A stretch of DNA of 64,000 nt from Chrysomallon squamiferum. Taxonomy: Eukaryota > Mollusca > Gastropoda > Neomphalida > Peltospiridae. Numbering within the stretch: position 1 is the stretch's first letter; every line of letters begins with the position of its first letter. Below are positions 24,050-36,136 of this stretch, in pieces. The stretch is taken from positions 1,638,501 through 1,702,500 of the forward strand of contig CM022670.1 of assembly GCA_012295275.1 (NCBI GenBank), in the 5' to 3' direction. Under the pieces are notes generated by a model, which was given only the letters and a program-made list of their open reading frames with translations, did not search any database and was not told where the DNA came from. The position numbers and the translations under genes were made by a program.

Positions 24050-27000
24050 AGCTTGTATAAAAATAAAATGCTCAGAATAAAATAATAGCCTAAACACAAT
24101 GTATTGAATTTGTCCATATTCAGAAGCTTTGTTCTATTGTTGCTTTTCAGTTTATATAGTGTGCGCATTTGTAATTTATTTTGTATGTTATCAATATATT
24201 AATGTGTTTTTTAGTTACTATGTTGTAATGAAATAAAATCAAGTATGTATTGTAAAAGCAACAAGTGAAATTGAACAAATCATTTTAAAGATTTAATTGT
24301 TTGAGCTAAAAAGTTTTAGTTAGATACTGAATAACATCTAAACTGGTTATCAGTGTGATGCTTAAGTCTTTGTTTCTTTTACTCATTTATAAATGTAGTG
24401 GTCAAATAATTAATATATATCAAATCAATATATTTTGAAAAAAATATATGTTTCTTAACATTTTTCAAAGGCAGACAATTTATTTTTAAAGGAAATATGG
24501 TAAAGGTGAATTCATATCAAGTGTACATAATAAGATGCCCCTACCAGAGCTAACTAGTAAATAACCCTAGACTATAAATAAGTTTTCACTCTTCTTAACC
24601 ACTGCCAAAAAAAAAAAAAAAAAAAGATAACCCCGTCTCAAAAAATGTTGGCCATTTCCATAAAAATTATAAATTTAAAAAAAAAAAAAAGAAAGAATAA
24701 TATTGACATGTTGAGAAAACAATCAACACAGTAAGCTGAATCTTTACAAGATACTGGCATTGGTAGAACTAGATGATCATTAAGTTGTTAATAGATTTGT
24801 ACTGAACATTTTTTAATTTTTTTTTATTTAAATTGAAGTCTGGCAGATTACTTTCAGCATGAACTGTGGACACTAAAAGACATTATCTATTGGTGTCAGA
24901 GATATTCCAAATTTAAAAAAAAAAATTATAATTTTTTTTTTTATAGACTTCTGTTGCCAAAGGTTGGTAATATAAAAAGGATGTTATCAGACTAATAATT
25001 CTCGGCTTATTGATTTTCCTTGTTCTTGCACTCCATGCTATTGATTGCTTCTACTTCATTGCAACAGCATTGATTGGCTAAAATCTCCCAAACACGTTGT
25101 TCTGTGCTCTAACAGTTTATTCTGGAAATTACTAATTATCACCTTCTTCAAACCAGTAAGTGTATTTGTCTCCTCAGTGGTATGGAACACTGATGTTATA
25201 AAATACGAATGTATGCAAGAGACATGTGAAATTGTAATGCGTTATCATATAAAACATTAATAGAAATTGTGAGTGAAATAGTAAAGAGAAATAATTGATC
25301 ATGTTATAGGAATCCTTAATATTTGTGATATGTACACCATCGCAGCAGAAATGATTGTGTGGGTGGGTGGGTGTGAGTTCATGTTTGTGTACAGGTTTTT
25401 TTAGTTTTTTTATTAACAAAATCAGGAGTATTATTATAAAATGCCTTTGGTGTTAAGCTGAGAAGGTTCACATGACCAAAATTAGTTAAATTTACAGATG
25501 TATCGAGTAAGTTACAAACATATTATATTATAATTTGATACTTACGAAGTGCAGACATCATTATTCAGAATGTTAATTAGAAAATGTGGGAAACTGGCCA
25601 ACAAAACTGAAATTGGTGTGTGCATGTGCATGGTCTGATGTGTATTCTATACTTGTATCGACATTTCTTCTCATCTTTATTTATTTCATTTACCTTTAGA
25701 ATCTCTAATTAACACCTTTTCTGTTTTTTAATTCTGCTCATGTAAAAAAGAAGAAACTGTTCTTTTCCTTTTCTCAGTTCTTCATTTCCACTAATCATTT
25801 TTGTTATTCTGTTGCAATTTATTTATTTTTGTAAATGTATCTTTTACTGTTGTACAACTGCACATTCACATCTGTTAATAAATAAAATCTGTTAGGTGTT
25901 GGTAATACACCAAAAGAAATAACAGGTTGTCTGTTTTTTTCATTAAATTTAGTGCATCATAAAATATGCATAGTGAAATTAGTGTCGGGGAAAACAATGG
26001 CTCGTTTTCTTTCAGAATAGAATAGTGGTATATGTGACCTATCACGCACAAAGGAAATTGATTTCTTTAATAAATAACCAGTTTTTCTGTTTGAAATATG
26101 TTTTGATTTGGGGTTTTATTGTATCCCTTGATAAAATAGCAGGGCTTAGTGACCACGTACCAGGGAGAACCATTAGTGTTCAGTTGTTTTTACTGCTCCT
26201 CTGTGGTCACTTGCATTTGGTTAATGTGTACTTTCTGAATATTTCAGCCTGTGAAAGTGTTCCTTTCATACAACTCATGGAGTGATTAAAATCAAAATGT
26301 TTCACCTATTTCTTACTCTAAATTTTGTCATGAATCTACATTTTATCACATGTGTCTGATGATAAATGTTGTTAATATATCTTTTTCAATACAGGCTCTT
26401 GTTCTTTTTTGTAAATATAGTTGTTATAAATAGACTGATGACTGTGCTTTTGGTTGATGATTGTGAAGAAAGTTAGATTTTGCTATTTTTTTTTAGTTTT
26501 TTTTATTATGTATTAAATTGGGTTTAAAATGAAACCAGTGCATATGTCAAAAGTATGTTTTTAGAAGTTCATTATACTTTCCATTTCAGTTTTCTAAAAA
26601 TCTTGATTGGTCTAATTTTTGTATATTGGTTAAATGCATTTCTTACTAAATACTTCACTTTTAATGACGTTTGTTCAGAGTTGTGTGGCTTTCCTGCTTA
26701 CTGCTGATAATTTATCTAATGAACAGAGATCACCCAGAAATAAGGTTTTTATTGTAGATAAAATGTATATTACTGCAGCAAAAAGTTTATTGAATAACTT
26801 GTTAAAACACATTTATTTTGGTAGGTTTTTGTAGAATCTTATTGATTGTGATAAACAAATTAATTCATTATATTTTATTTTATTATTTTGAAACATCAAC
26901 TGTGATCTTGTAGTTCTGTTTATCACAGAAACAACATGAAAATTACTTTCACTGTTTATATTGGATCAAATGTTTTATTATTATTGTTTTAAAATAAACT

Positions 27001-27574
27001 TTAATTATCAGGTGGTATACACAAAAGACACTAGAAACAGTCTTTTTGATTTTTTTAAACACTTCATTGAGGTTTGTTGAATATAATTATGTATTTCAGC
27101 AATACCTCCACTATGCCTGCAGATACTGCACAAATCACATCAAGTAATTTTGACCTATTGAGAATAGGCCGACAGCTTTATTATTTATCTGCTTGGCCGT
27201 CAGCAAAACATGCTGGTGTACCCAACCAAATCATCATTCACCAGCCTGCTGGGACACCCAGTACCTTCTGAATGGCTTTCACTCCACTTGATCAATATTT
27301 TTCTATCATTGCTGATGGGTCTCACAGTCTGACAGCATTAAGTGTGACCTCTGCCTGGGCTTCTCTAGTCTGTTCTTTTAAACACTTGTCAAAACCACTT
27401 TGTTAGCAAATGTCACTACCACTCTTCTTCTGCTTAAATAATGAATTCTCAAAAAATTATTTTTATCGAAATGTATCTTCTCGTTGTCTGTCCTTGATCC
27501 TTCCAAAAGCAATGACCTCATTTATTAATCATATTGAAAAAAAATGTAGACTTAACTAAAGAGTTTGTGTTGCA

Positions 27575-27588
27575 GTTCCCATGGCAAC
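27575..27588. promoter_or_regulatory. perfect RFX X-box
   Basis: GTTCCCATGGCAAC fits the RFX consensus RYYNYYATRRNRAC at every fixed position and is fully palindromic in its half-sites. RFX factors drive ciliary and neuronal genes in animals. It lies within the GC-richer patch at about 27090-27780, upstream of rab3. Confidence 0.5.
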
Positions 27589-28821
27589 AGTGTGTGTTCA
27601 TTGAAGGAATTTATCGAGTTTCCCCACTTCCAATACATAGTCTTGGTACATTCCCAAGCCAGTGTTGGCTTATCTCTGAGCGAGCTTGCTGCTCTCTACT
27701 GCATCTTGTTCACCCAATGTCTGCACAGCTCACTTGATCATCACCTAATGACTACAGCTCAGTTGAGGAATATATAACATTACATTGAACCAAATAGCAT
27801 TCTTTTTTCCTGTGAATTATGGTAAGCTTACTTTTATCATCTGAATGTGTTGTTTTCTTTATATTTTTGTGTTTCCATTGTTTTATAATGGTATCAGACA
27901 TCTCAAGCACTGATATTGATTGATGTCAACCATGGCTCTTTCTGGCATGGCTTGGTTTTGTTGTTACACAAGACCAGAAAAATGGCACATATGGTACAGA
28001 AAATAGTTTTTCTAGTGTTTTTGTTTTAAATTATTTTAATGAACAAATGTTCCATGGCTTAAACATACAAAAGCAAGTAGAATAACAAGAACTTTTTCTG
28101 TTGAATGCTTTAAATGTTTTAAGGAAACAACACTGGCTGTCAGGTGTTCATTGTAAGATTTACACAGTTCCTGGCACTGATGGTAGGGAAATAAAAAAAA
28201 AATTGTTTTGGAAAAGCGTATTTTTCTTTTTCTTTCTTTAAAGCCAAAAATTGTATTTTACTGCAATCTGGTATTGGTATGTAGATAATATTTATTTAAT
28301 TTGGAACATTTTGTTTCTTCTGGAAATAGGAACATGTTTCATGTTTAATGAATGATTGTTTTGAATGATCCACGTTCTTCCATATGTTTTCTTGCTGGTG
28401 ATAATTCTGTTGTTAATACATGGAGCTGAATTAACTGAGCATCTTTTGACATAACTCGTGTAAAACTACTTGTACACCATGTTTAAACAACTACTTTCAA
28501 GAAAAACAAGCTTTTTACATGCTGTAGAATTTATGAGCATCTTTTGATCTTGTACGTGTTCAACTACATTTGTTAAAGCATCTGTGATTAGAGAGTAAAC
28601 AAGCTTTTTTTTTTATTTGGCCATGGTTTTTATCTTCATTTGCTAAAATGTTGTTTTTAATGTGAATGCCCAGACATGATGCTATCAGCAGATGTGGCTA
28701 ATTGTCTCATAACAGACGCGTGTCACTGAAAATAAACCAGAAAGAGTCGGAGCTAGGCTTGATTGAAGATAAGAGGGATCTGAACAAGACAGATTTGTGA
28801 AAATATGTATTTTGATAATGT

Positions 28822-29064
28822 TTCATTATATGTATTCATTATTATTATATTATTATTATTATTATTTTTGAAGTCTTTAAAGTTGCATACATATTAGTAA
28901 GAATGTTATAGTATCTAATATAAAATGGCACAAAATCAGTTTTATTATATTTATTCATCTTTTGTTTATTTTATTATTATTATTTTTTTTAAAGTCATTG
29001 AGGTTACATATATATTAGGAAGGATGTTATAGTATGTAATATAAATTGGCACAAAGTTAGTTAT
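28822..29064. repeat. two-copy tandem duplication, period about 121 bp
   Basis: The segment from 28871 (AAGTCTTTAAAGTTGCATAC...) recurs diverged from 28992 (AAGTCATTGAGGTTACATAT...). Both copies contain ATGTTATAGTAT and GGCACAAA and both are preceded by an ATT repeat. Confidence 0.85.
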
Positions 29065-29587
29065 AACAATACACTGCAAATTACCAAAATTGTCATAGTT
29101 GACTCATTAACTTTCCTTTATCAGCAATTATTTGTATACAGAGTTCTTGATTAAACTGTATGTAGTGTCTATCTGTACTTCCATTTTAACCTGTCATCTG
29201 ATGTACTTAAACCTCCAGATCAAAGAGAAAATCTTGAGATCCTTGAGAATTCTTCTGGGAAGATCTGTACATTTTATACCCTTTAATCACTGTTGCTTAA
29301 AATTTAATTTGGAAATTAATCAGTGAAAGCAGACTGCGGTGAAGCATAAACTACAGAATTGGCTTTGTTTCTGGTTTCATAGACACAGCAATGAAAAAAT
29401 AATGTATGTTCTTTATAATGTAGCATTAGCTCCTTGAAGACTCCAGTCTGGAGTCGCAGATCCTCTTTGATTTCTGTTTAATGTTGGATAAATTCAAAGT
29501 TATTTTTGAAAGTTAATTGAAGCAGATTTCCACCTATCTTCTTTTAGTCCGCAGTTCAGGGCATTGATTTTGTGTTATATCATTTTT

Positions 29588-29592
<5 letters not shown>

Positions 29593-29638
<46 letters not shown>

Positions 29639-29785
29639 GTATATATGTGTATGTATGTGTGTGTATATGCATATGTATGTATATTGTACATATACATACA
29701 CTGTATGTATGTATGTATACACTTGTGTGTATTAACATACATATTCATATATATATAAATGTGTTTATATGTGTGTATATGTATA

Positions 29786-29820
<35 letters not shown>

Positions 29821-29930
29821 ATACATATATATGTATATAAAATGTATGTATTAATGTGTTAATATGTGTGTATATGTATATACATGTGTGTGTGTGTGTG
29901 TGTGAGTGTGTGAGTGAGTGTGTGAGTGTT
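29593..29930. repeat. compound CA / TATG / TG microsatellite block
   Basis: A CA run at about 29593-29630 continues into mixed TATG/TACA tetranucleotides and two further TG runs (about 29789-29816 and 29886-29930). Open frames on both strands here are repeat translations. Confidence 0.93.
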
Positions 29931-31728
29931 GACTTTTGAAACTAATGCTGACAGCATTTGGTATTTTTCTGACTCATTTTCCTTCATAATAATCCTTTTA
30001 TATTCGTATCAGAATCTGTTGTCCAGGAATGAAAACATCTGAGTTTTCATCTAAGTGCTGTAATTTTGCAGCTCGGTTGCTATTGACAGTATAAATCTTT
30101 TAAGAAGGTACATGTGTCTAGATTTTTTTGTTTTGACAACAGTGATTATTTTTGATGGAAATGTTTTATGAGTTGAAAAGATGATTAAATCTTTTAAAAT
30201 CTGTTTTAGGATATCAAATTGGTGAATATCTGCCACATTGCCTTTGGCCACTTTCTGCCTTTTCTTTCATAACTGTTGTTAATTTTCACTGCTAAGGCTC
30301 ATTCTGCCAATTCCTTGGAGTACTTGTTGTTTGGTTTCTAAGATGGTTTGCAGCCTTTTATCTTCTGCTTCAAGTGATATATGCAGAGTGTAAATTATAC
30401 CATTTGACTTGCTTCGGTCTCAAACTATTTTATAGATTTTCTTTGTACAATAATCGCCCAGAAATAATTGATTGAATAAAATTCTTGGTTTGCTATTGAT
30501 TTTTCATGTTTCATGCTGGTAATTTCTTCCAGGAATAATGTATACAAAGTAAACAATTGTTCACTCAGACAGACAGACATAAGAAGAAATGTAAATATTA
30601 GAAATATATTACTGGAGAGTAGGTGTGTGTGACTGAGTAAGTGAGTTCTGGTGGTCAGTTCTTGGACATAACAACATGACATGCTTCTTATGTTAAGCCA
30701 ATAAACAAGGATAAATGATAACCAACTTTTGTTGTCTTTCATAGTTACGAGAGACCTAAAATGTCAAAGGATGTAAATTATGTATTACTTAACAATCAGC
30801 TGACATAACACATCAATCAGGGGAAATCATATCAGTGTATTTATCTAAGGAGTAATGATTGACAAAAATGAATTGTTGGGTCTGAAGTTACATAGAAATG
30901 GTTAATATTAGATCCTGGACTCATGTCTTCCTAATTAACATAATTATTTGGACATTTCTATTTCTGGTCATGTTGTGTGAAAGCCACAGTGGTGTTTTCA
31001 TGCTTGTGTAAATAATTTAGTGACTTAATCAAAGTGTTTTGAGATATCTTTAGTGTATTTTCTTACGAGCCAGATTATGAATCATGATTTCTGTCAGTAT
31101 CTGATTTTACTGAAATTAGTTTCTTAGGTACTGGCAAGTATGAAGTATGCCCATTAAAAATATGCTTGAACCATTTACTTTTGTAGTTTAAAATATAAAA
31201 ATTAATTCCAGTTTGAATTCTTTATAAAAATTTCCTCAGGTAATTATTTCCTTTCATCACTAAAATTATTTCAATAGTTAATTTTGCCTTGAACACACAG
31301 ATTCTGAAAAGCAAAATGACAAGTTTATACGAAGTATGACACTTTATTACTTGTATATTTCTCAAATTACTTTTAAACATTTTTTTTAGAAAATTAAACA
31401 ATCATTAACATATTAATAGTTAATTTTGATGGTAATATATGTGTCAGAAAACAAAATAATAGAGCAGACATTTATAAAGTGTCCACTTTATTTCTAGACT
31501 GAAACTATAATCTGATCATAATCAATGAACAAAAATAATTCCTAGAACTTGGTGGAAACGGACATTTCCAACAGAGCAGTAATTAGAAAATGTCGTGGGA
31601 GAGAAAGCAAGAATGGTTGAAAAAGGCCTTTGGGGCTTAACAGTTGTTCGCAGCTCCATAGATGTGAAGTAGTAATTGCATTGTGGTGTTTTTCTCGTAT
31701 CATTGAGAGGAAATAGATTTTCTATCTC

Positions 31729-31736
31729 TGACGTCA
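31729..31736. promoter_or_regulatory. perfect CRE palindrome
   Basis: TGACGTCA, the full CREB/ATF palindrome, in an AT-rich region about 6.8 kb upstream of the rab3 start codon. Confidence 0.4.
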
Positions 31737-33004
31737 AACATGTCTTTGATTATTTGAAATTCTTCAACAGTGGAACAATGGTTACTATAATCATTAAAGC
31801 ATTTAGAATTGGCTTTTAATAGTTGTGTTTCAAGTGGATCCGATTTAGAATGTTTTTATTTTTATTTTCCGATCTTATTTTTATTTCTTTCAGTTAAAAA
31901 AAAAAAGGTGTTACTGTGTATAATGTCATAGTTCAGGGTTATTTGTAGGTGGAATACTAAAACAACATTTTCTGTTTTTAATTGTGTTTATTAACCAAAT
32001 TTGTAAAAGACAGTCATAATTAATCAAAGTTTTTAAAGGTAGAATTTGTGAGGAAAACATTAAAGATGTTACATGTATTAGCACTACAAAAATATCTGTT
32101 TAAACCAATGCAGGTAAAATAAAGTTTGTTTTAAACTGTTATACGTTAATCTTGAAAATACAAATTAGCATAATGTATTTATATTTTACAGATATTTATA
32201 TAAGGTACAAACTTGTACACAAAAAAAATAATACTCCAAGTATTTTGATAGATACCATTTACATCCTGAAAATTTTGCTGTTATGTATGATTTTGACAAT
32301 ATCATGCTGGAACTGATTCAGGAGTTATTTCAATATTATTAAATACTGAATTAAATAATTACATAGTATGAGTTGCTACTTAGATGCCCTAACCTTAAGT
32401 ACAAAGACTGTGTCTGAAAACTAAGGTAAAAAGCACCATTACCTTTACTGACTAAAATCAAACTGCTAAATACTTGGATATGTAACTTTTAACTTGTTTA
32501 CAAGCTTGTATTAAAAAAAAAAAAGGTTAAATAAACAAATCAGATAGCTTTATGAACAGTGCCTATGTAATAACTAGCAGAACAGGTAATTTATTTTTAT
32601 AAATTACAAATGATTAAATTATTTATTACTGATTTATAATGGACTGATTAATGTGCTGCTACATTAAATTACGTTGTTAGGATTTGGGAAAAAACTGCAG
32701 TGTTTATGTATGTGTATACTGAAATGATGACAATTGAAGAATGTGTATATAGTGAGTTGGAAGCTATAGTAACCAAAGTAATATTGATTTTATTTTTGCC
32801 AGAAGTATGACAGCAAGAAGGCGTTGCCCATTCTTGTTCATTTGGATGTAGACTGGGATGGTTTTCGTTTAGTTCTATATTTTTGGACAATTCTTAATAA
32901 TAATAACAGAAATAATGGAAATAGGTCTAGAGAATACATTTTTTTTAAATCATTTTTTTTTATATTTATTTTTATATTTATTTTTTTAGTGGAATAGAGA
33001 TTTT

Positions 33005-33690
33005 GTTAGAATAAACACTGAATTACATGATGGTTAAATTAATAAACATTATGTCATACAGTGGTTAGATTAATAAATACTTTCTTAAATGGTGGTTAGT
33101 AAAAAAACAGAACAATAATAGTCCATTATATTACAGAGTAGTCCAATAAACTCGTAAAACATGGTTGTTGGTAAAATATTGTTTCCAGATGGCTTATAGA
33201 ATAAAGAGTGTTAAACCTGGCTGTTAATAGATTAAACAGTGTTACATAGCTGTGGAATTAGCACAGTATTATAAAGTTATATTATACAGTAATAAAAAGT
33301 ATTAACAGAGGCTAGAGGTGTAATGAAAAAAGTATGACCTCGTAGTTTTTAAAATAAAACTATTTCAGGACGACTGGTGGAAGAAACAAAGTGAATGAGT
33401 GACATGTTTTATTATTATTATTATATATGGTTAGGTTAACAAATGCTTTATTGTATGGGGGTTATTGTTAAACAGTAGTTAGTGGAATAAACTCTGTATT
33501 ACATGGTAGTTAGTAAAATAAAGAGTATATTATATGGTGGGGTGGTATAAAAAAATAGTCTTATATGGTGGTTAATGAAATAAACACTACACTACACAGA
33601 GGCTATTAGAATAAACACTGTAACATATAATACCTAGTAGAATGAACATTAATACATGGTGTAAACTGGAATAAATATAGAATTACACCA
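33005..33690. repeat. diverged minisatellite, unit about 30 bp
   Basis: Repeats of a unit resembling GTTAGTAGAATAAACACTGT followed by ATTACATGGTG. The clearest adjacent units start near 33005, 33033 and 33064. Further degenerate units (GGTTAATGAAATAAACACTA, GCTATTAGAATAAACACTGT) run to about 33690. Confidence 0.75.
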
Positions 33691-34812
33691 GGACTAATCT
33701 GTGGGGAAAATGTGCTTGAGAAGGATGGGCCTGATGCCAGTCCTGTTGATCTATAATTAAATCATTTGACAGTGACTTAACAGTATGTTTAGATATGTGT
33801 GTTTACATAAAAATAATCAGTTCATTTGCATATCACAGTACTTTGTTATGGTTCTTTTGAAGATATGTCAGATGGTTGTTTTAAAGATGGTTGTTGGTTG
33901 TTTCATACATTTTTCTGTGATTTGTGATATATAAGACATAGTCCTATAATTTTACATAGAAACAGTAATTCTAGATCACTGGTGAGCAGCTGTTGGCTTT
34001 GGAAATCGTTGATATTGCATATATATATATATAATGTACGGTAGAATATAAAAAAATTGATTTCTTTGGGTTATTGTTCAGAGCTGAACTTGTCAACATC
34101 TTGTTTTCCATTTCAATGCATTAATTAAATCCACCTCTTTATTTTGTGTGTTTCTATCTTGGAAAAAGAAATGAAGAAATGTCTGAGTTTAAAAAAATAA
34201 ATTCATTAACAATTTTCCATATTTTTTCTTAGTGATTTGTTTTTCCCACCTCGTTTGTTTTGTTTAAACTTTATTAATAATTTCTGGATTTTAAAAACAT
34301 ATTTTACCTGTATTTAAAAAAAAACTTTTTTTTTCTTCTAATTTTTAAATTTGTTTTGTTTTTGTTAACGTATGAGAAGAAAGGTTTTAAAATAAAATTT
34401 CAAATATATTGAAAGCATTCACTGACCTTGTAAATTGTAATTGAATTCTACAGACCACTTAAATACAGATGAAAAACAGATTTAGAAAAATAGCACAAAT
34501 GTGTATGCATTTCCTTTAGAATTTAACCATTAGTAATATTATTGAATAACAAACTGAATCAATAAATGAATTAAATGATTGTATTGGAAACTCCTAATGG
34601 ACTTTTACAAGAGGTTAGATAAGTTTATTGTTCAGGAAATAGATCTTGTGAATGATTTATTACACTGCTTGTTGTTAACAGTATTCTTAGGTTTTCTTAA
34701 AGGTCATGGTTTCTTTTGATCAAGGAAAGTAAATGTAGATCAATTTTTATGGTGTAGATAAAAATGGTTCTAAAAACATAGAATTTTAGAGGACTTATTT
34801 TTTCTTTTTAAA

Positions 34813-34815
<3 letters not shown>

Positions 34816-34838
<23 letters not shown>
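34816..34838. repeat. T-run
   Basis: Homopolymeric T tract of about 23 bases. Confidence 0.95.
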
Positions 34839-34843
<5 letters not shown>

Positions 34844-35802
34844 GATGAAAGTATGTTCTGCCAAACAATTCACAAGAGAACTCATTTCTGTGTGTATCTT
34901 TCCTATGTTATTTATAAAATTCCTTTCTAAATTGAGAATAATTACAGCACTGGTATCACTAACAATCGTTAACAATCTTGATAATGAGTGTTCAACCCAA
35001 ACAGCTACTGCACACATTCTGTGAAGATCCTTGACTTGTTGTTATCCTGATGTGTGAATTATATTCAATAAATTGTTGTCATCATTCAGGATCCTCACTG
35101 TAAGTCTTGTCAGCTAATAAACCACAGATGCACAGATACCATAGTTGGTATCAGTAAGTAAAATATACATTTCATTCCATTTTTCTATTGATCCAATTAT
35201 TAATAAGTACATTAGTACAGTACAGTTATTGATTTAGTCATTGGTGAATGTAATAGGAAAATTCCTTTGTTTGCAATTATACTGTGTAACAGATGATCAC
35301 TTAATGATATAAATTTGAAAATGTACTTAACGTGTATAATATGGAAATAGCCTCCTACACATTTTACAAAGCATTAATGGAAAATATTTTATTACAGTTG
35401 AAATATATGTGAATATTACAAAATAAGTGCTTGATTCACATTGATTTAATATTATTTGTAAAAACTAAATATTAACGATATCTATGTTATCAGTTTTACA
35501 TAGTTTATAAAAATGTATAAAACAAATATTTACTAAGAATAAATTGGTTAAATTTATATGAATCTGAAAATCTGTATTTGTACTTCATATTTTATTAGTT
35601 ACTCCATAGTTAACCAAATTCTTCTGAATCTGTTTAAAGATATTTTTATAGTTAAATAGTTGATTGTTATATATTTTGAGTTAAATTCGTTGATAGTTGT
35701 TATTAATGATTATTGGGAGTTTTTGTGTTAAGACTTCATGGATGAACACACATTTAATCAAGCGTTCATTATTATTTGAGCAATAACGAATTTCACTGAT
35801 AA

Positions 35803-36065
35803 TGACGTCATAACTGATTTCATTGCCCTGAGTTTACTGACCAATCTTGGGTCACTATCTAGCACTGTTCAATACCAGTTAGTCAAGTACAGAACTGTCG
35901 GCCATGTTTAATTGGCTTGTGTAGGACGAAGCAACGTAGGATGTATTGATGCCAGAGCCTGTTTACATCTCACTAGTGTTAATTCCGTTGGGCATTCTGG
36001 GATATATCGGTATTTTTAGTGAATGAATGAATGAATGATAGTGAAATTCTGAATTGGATTCTAAG
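35803..36065 (+). promoter_or_regulatory. candidate proximal rab3 promoter and noncoding first exon
   Basis: Within 263 bases there is a perfect CRE (TGACGTCA, 35803-35810), a CCAAT box (35841-35845), a cluster of CpGs at about 35895-36010, a ZNF143/THAP11-like core GCATTCTGGGA (35992-36002) and a splice donor TTCTAAG|GTAAAA at 36065/36066. No long open frame crosses it. The rab3 start codon sits directly on an acceptor at 38490, so an upstream noncoding exon must exist, and this is the nearest good candidate (intron about 2.4 kb). Confidence 0.5.
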
Positions 36066-36104
36066 GTAAAAACTATTAATTAAACTTAATTATTCTTTAT
36101 TTGA

Positions 36105-36136
<32 letters not shown>

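Larger units (their letters stand above)
16216..35802. other. long noncoding stretch between the two candidate promoters
   Basis: No conserved protein-coding exon seen in about 19.6 kb. Contents: microsatellites, a two-copy 121-bp tandem duplication, a 30-bp minisatellite, an X-box, one perfect CRE and a relatively GC-rich patch (27090-27780), each listed separately. It may be rab3 intron 1 or intergenic DNA. Confidence 0.5.

Noticed and set aside
26025-26285. 86-residue frame as a gene
   Set aside because: No splice support, no recognisable motif, and length within chance for this window.
29564-29862. Overlapping His/Thr/Val/Tyr-rich open frames
   Set aside because: They are translations of the compound CA/TG/TATG repeat, open in several frames and both strands.
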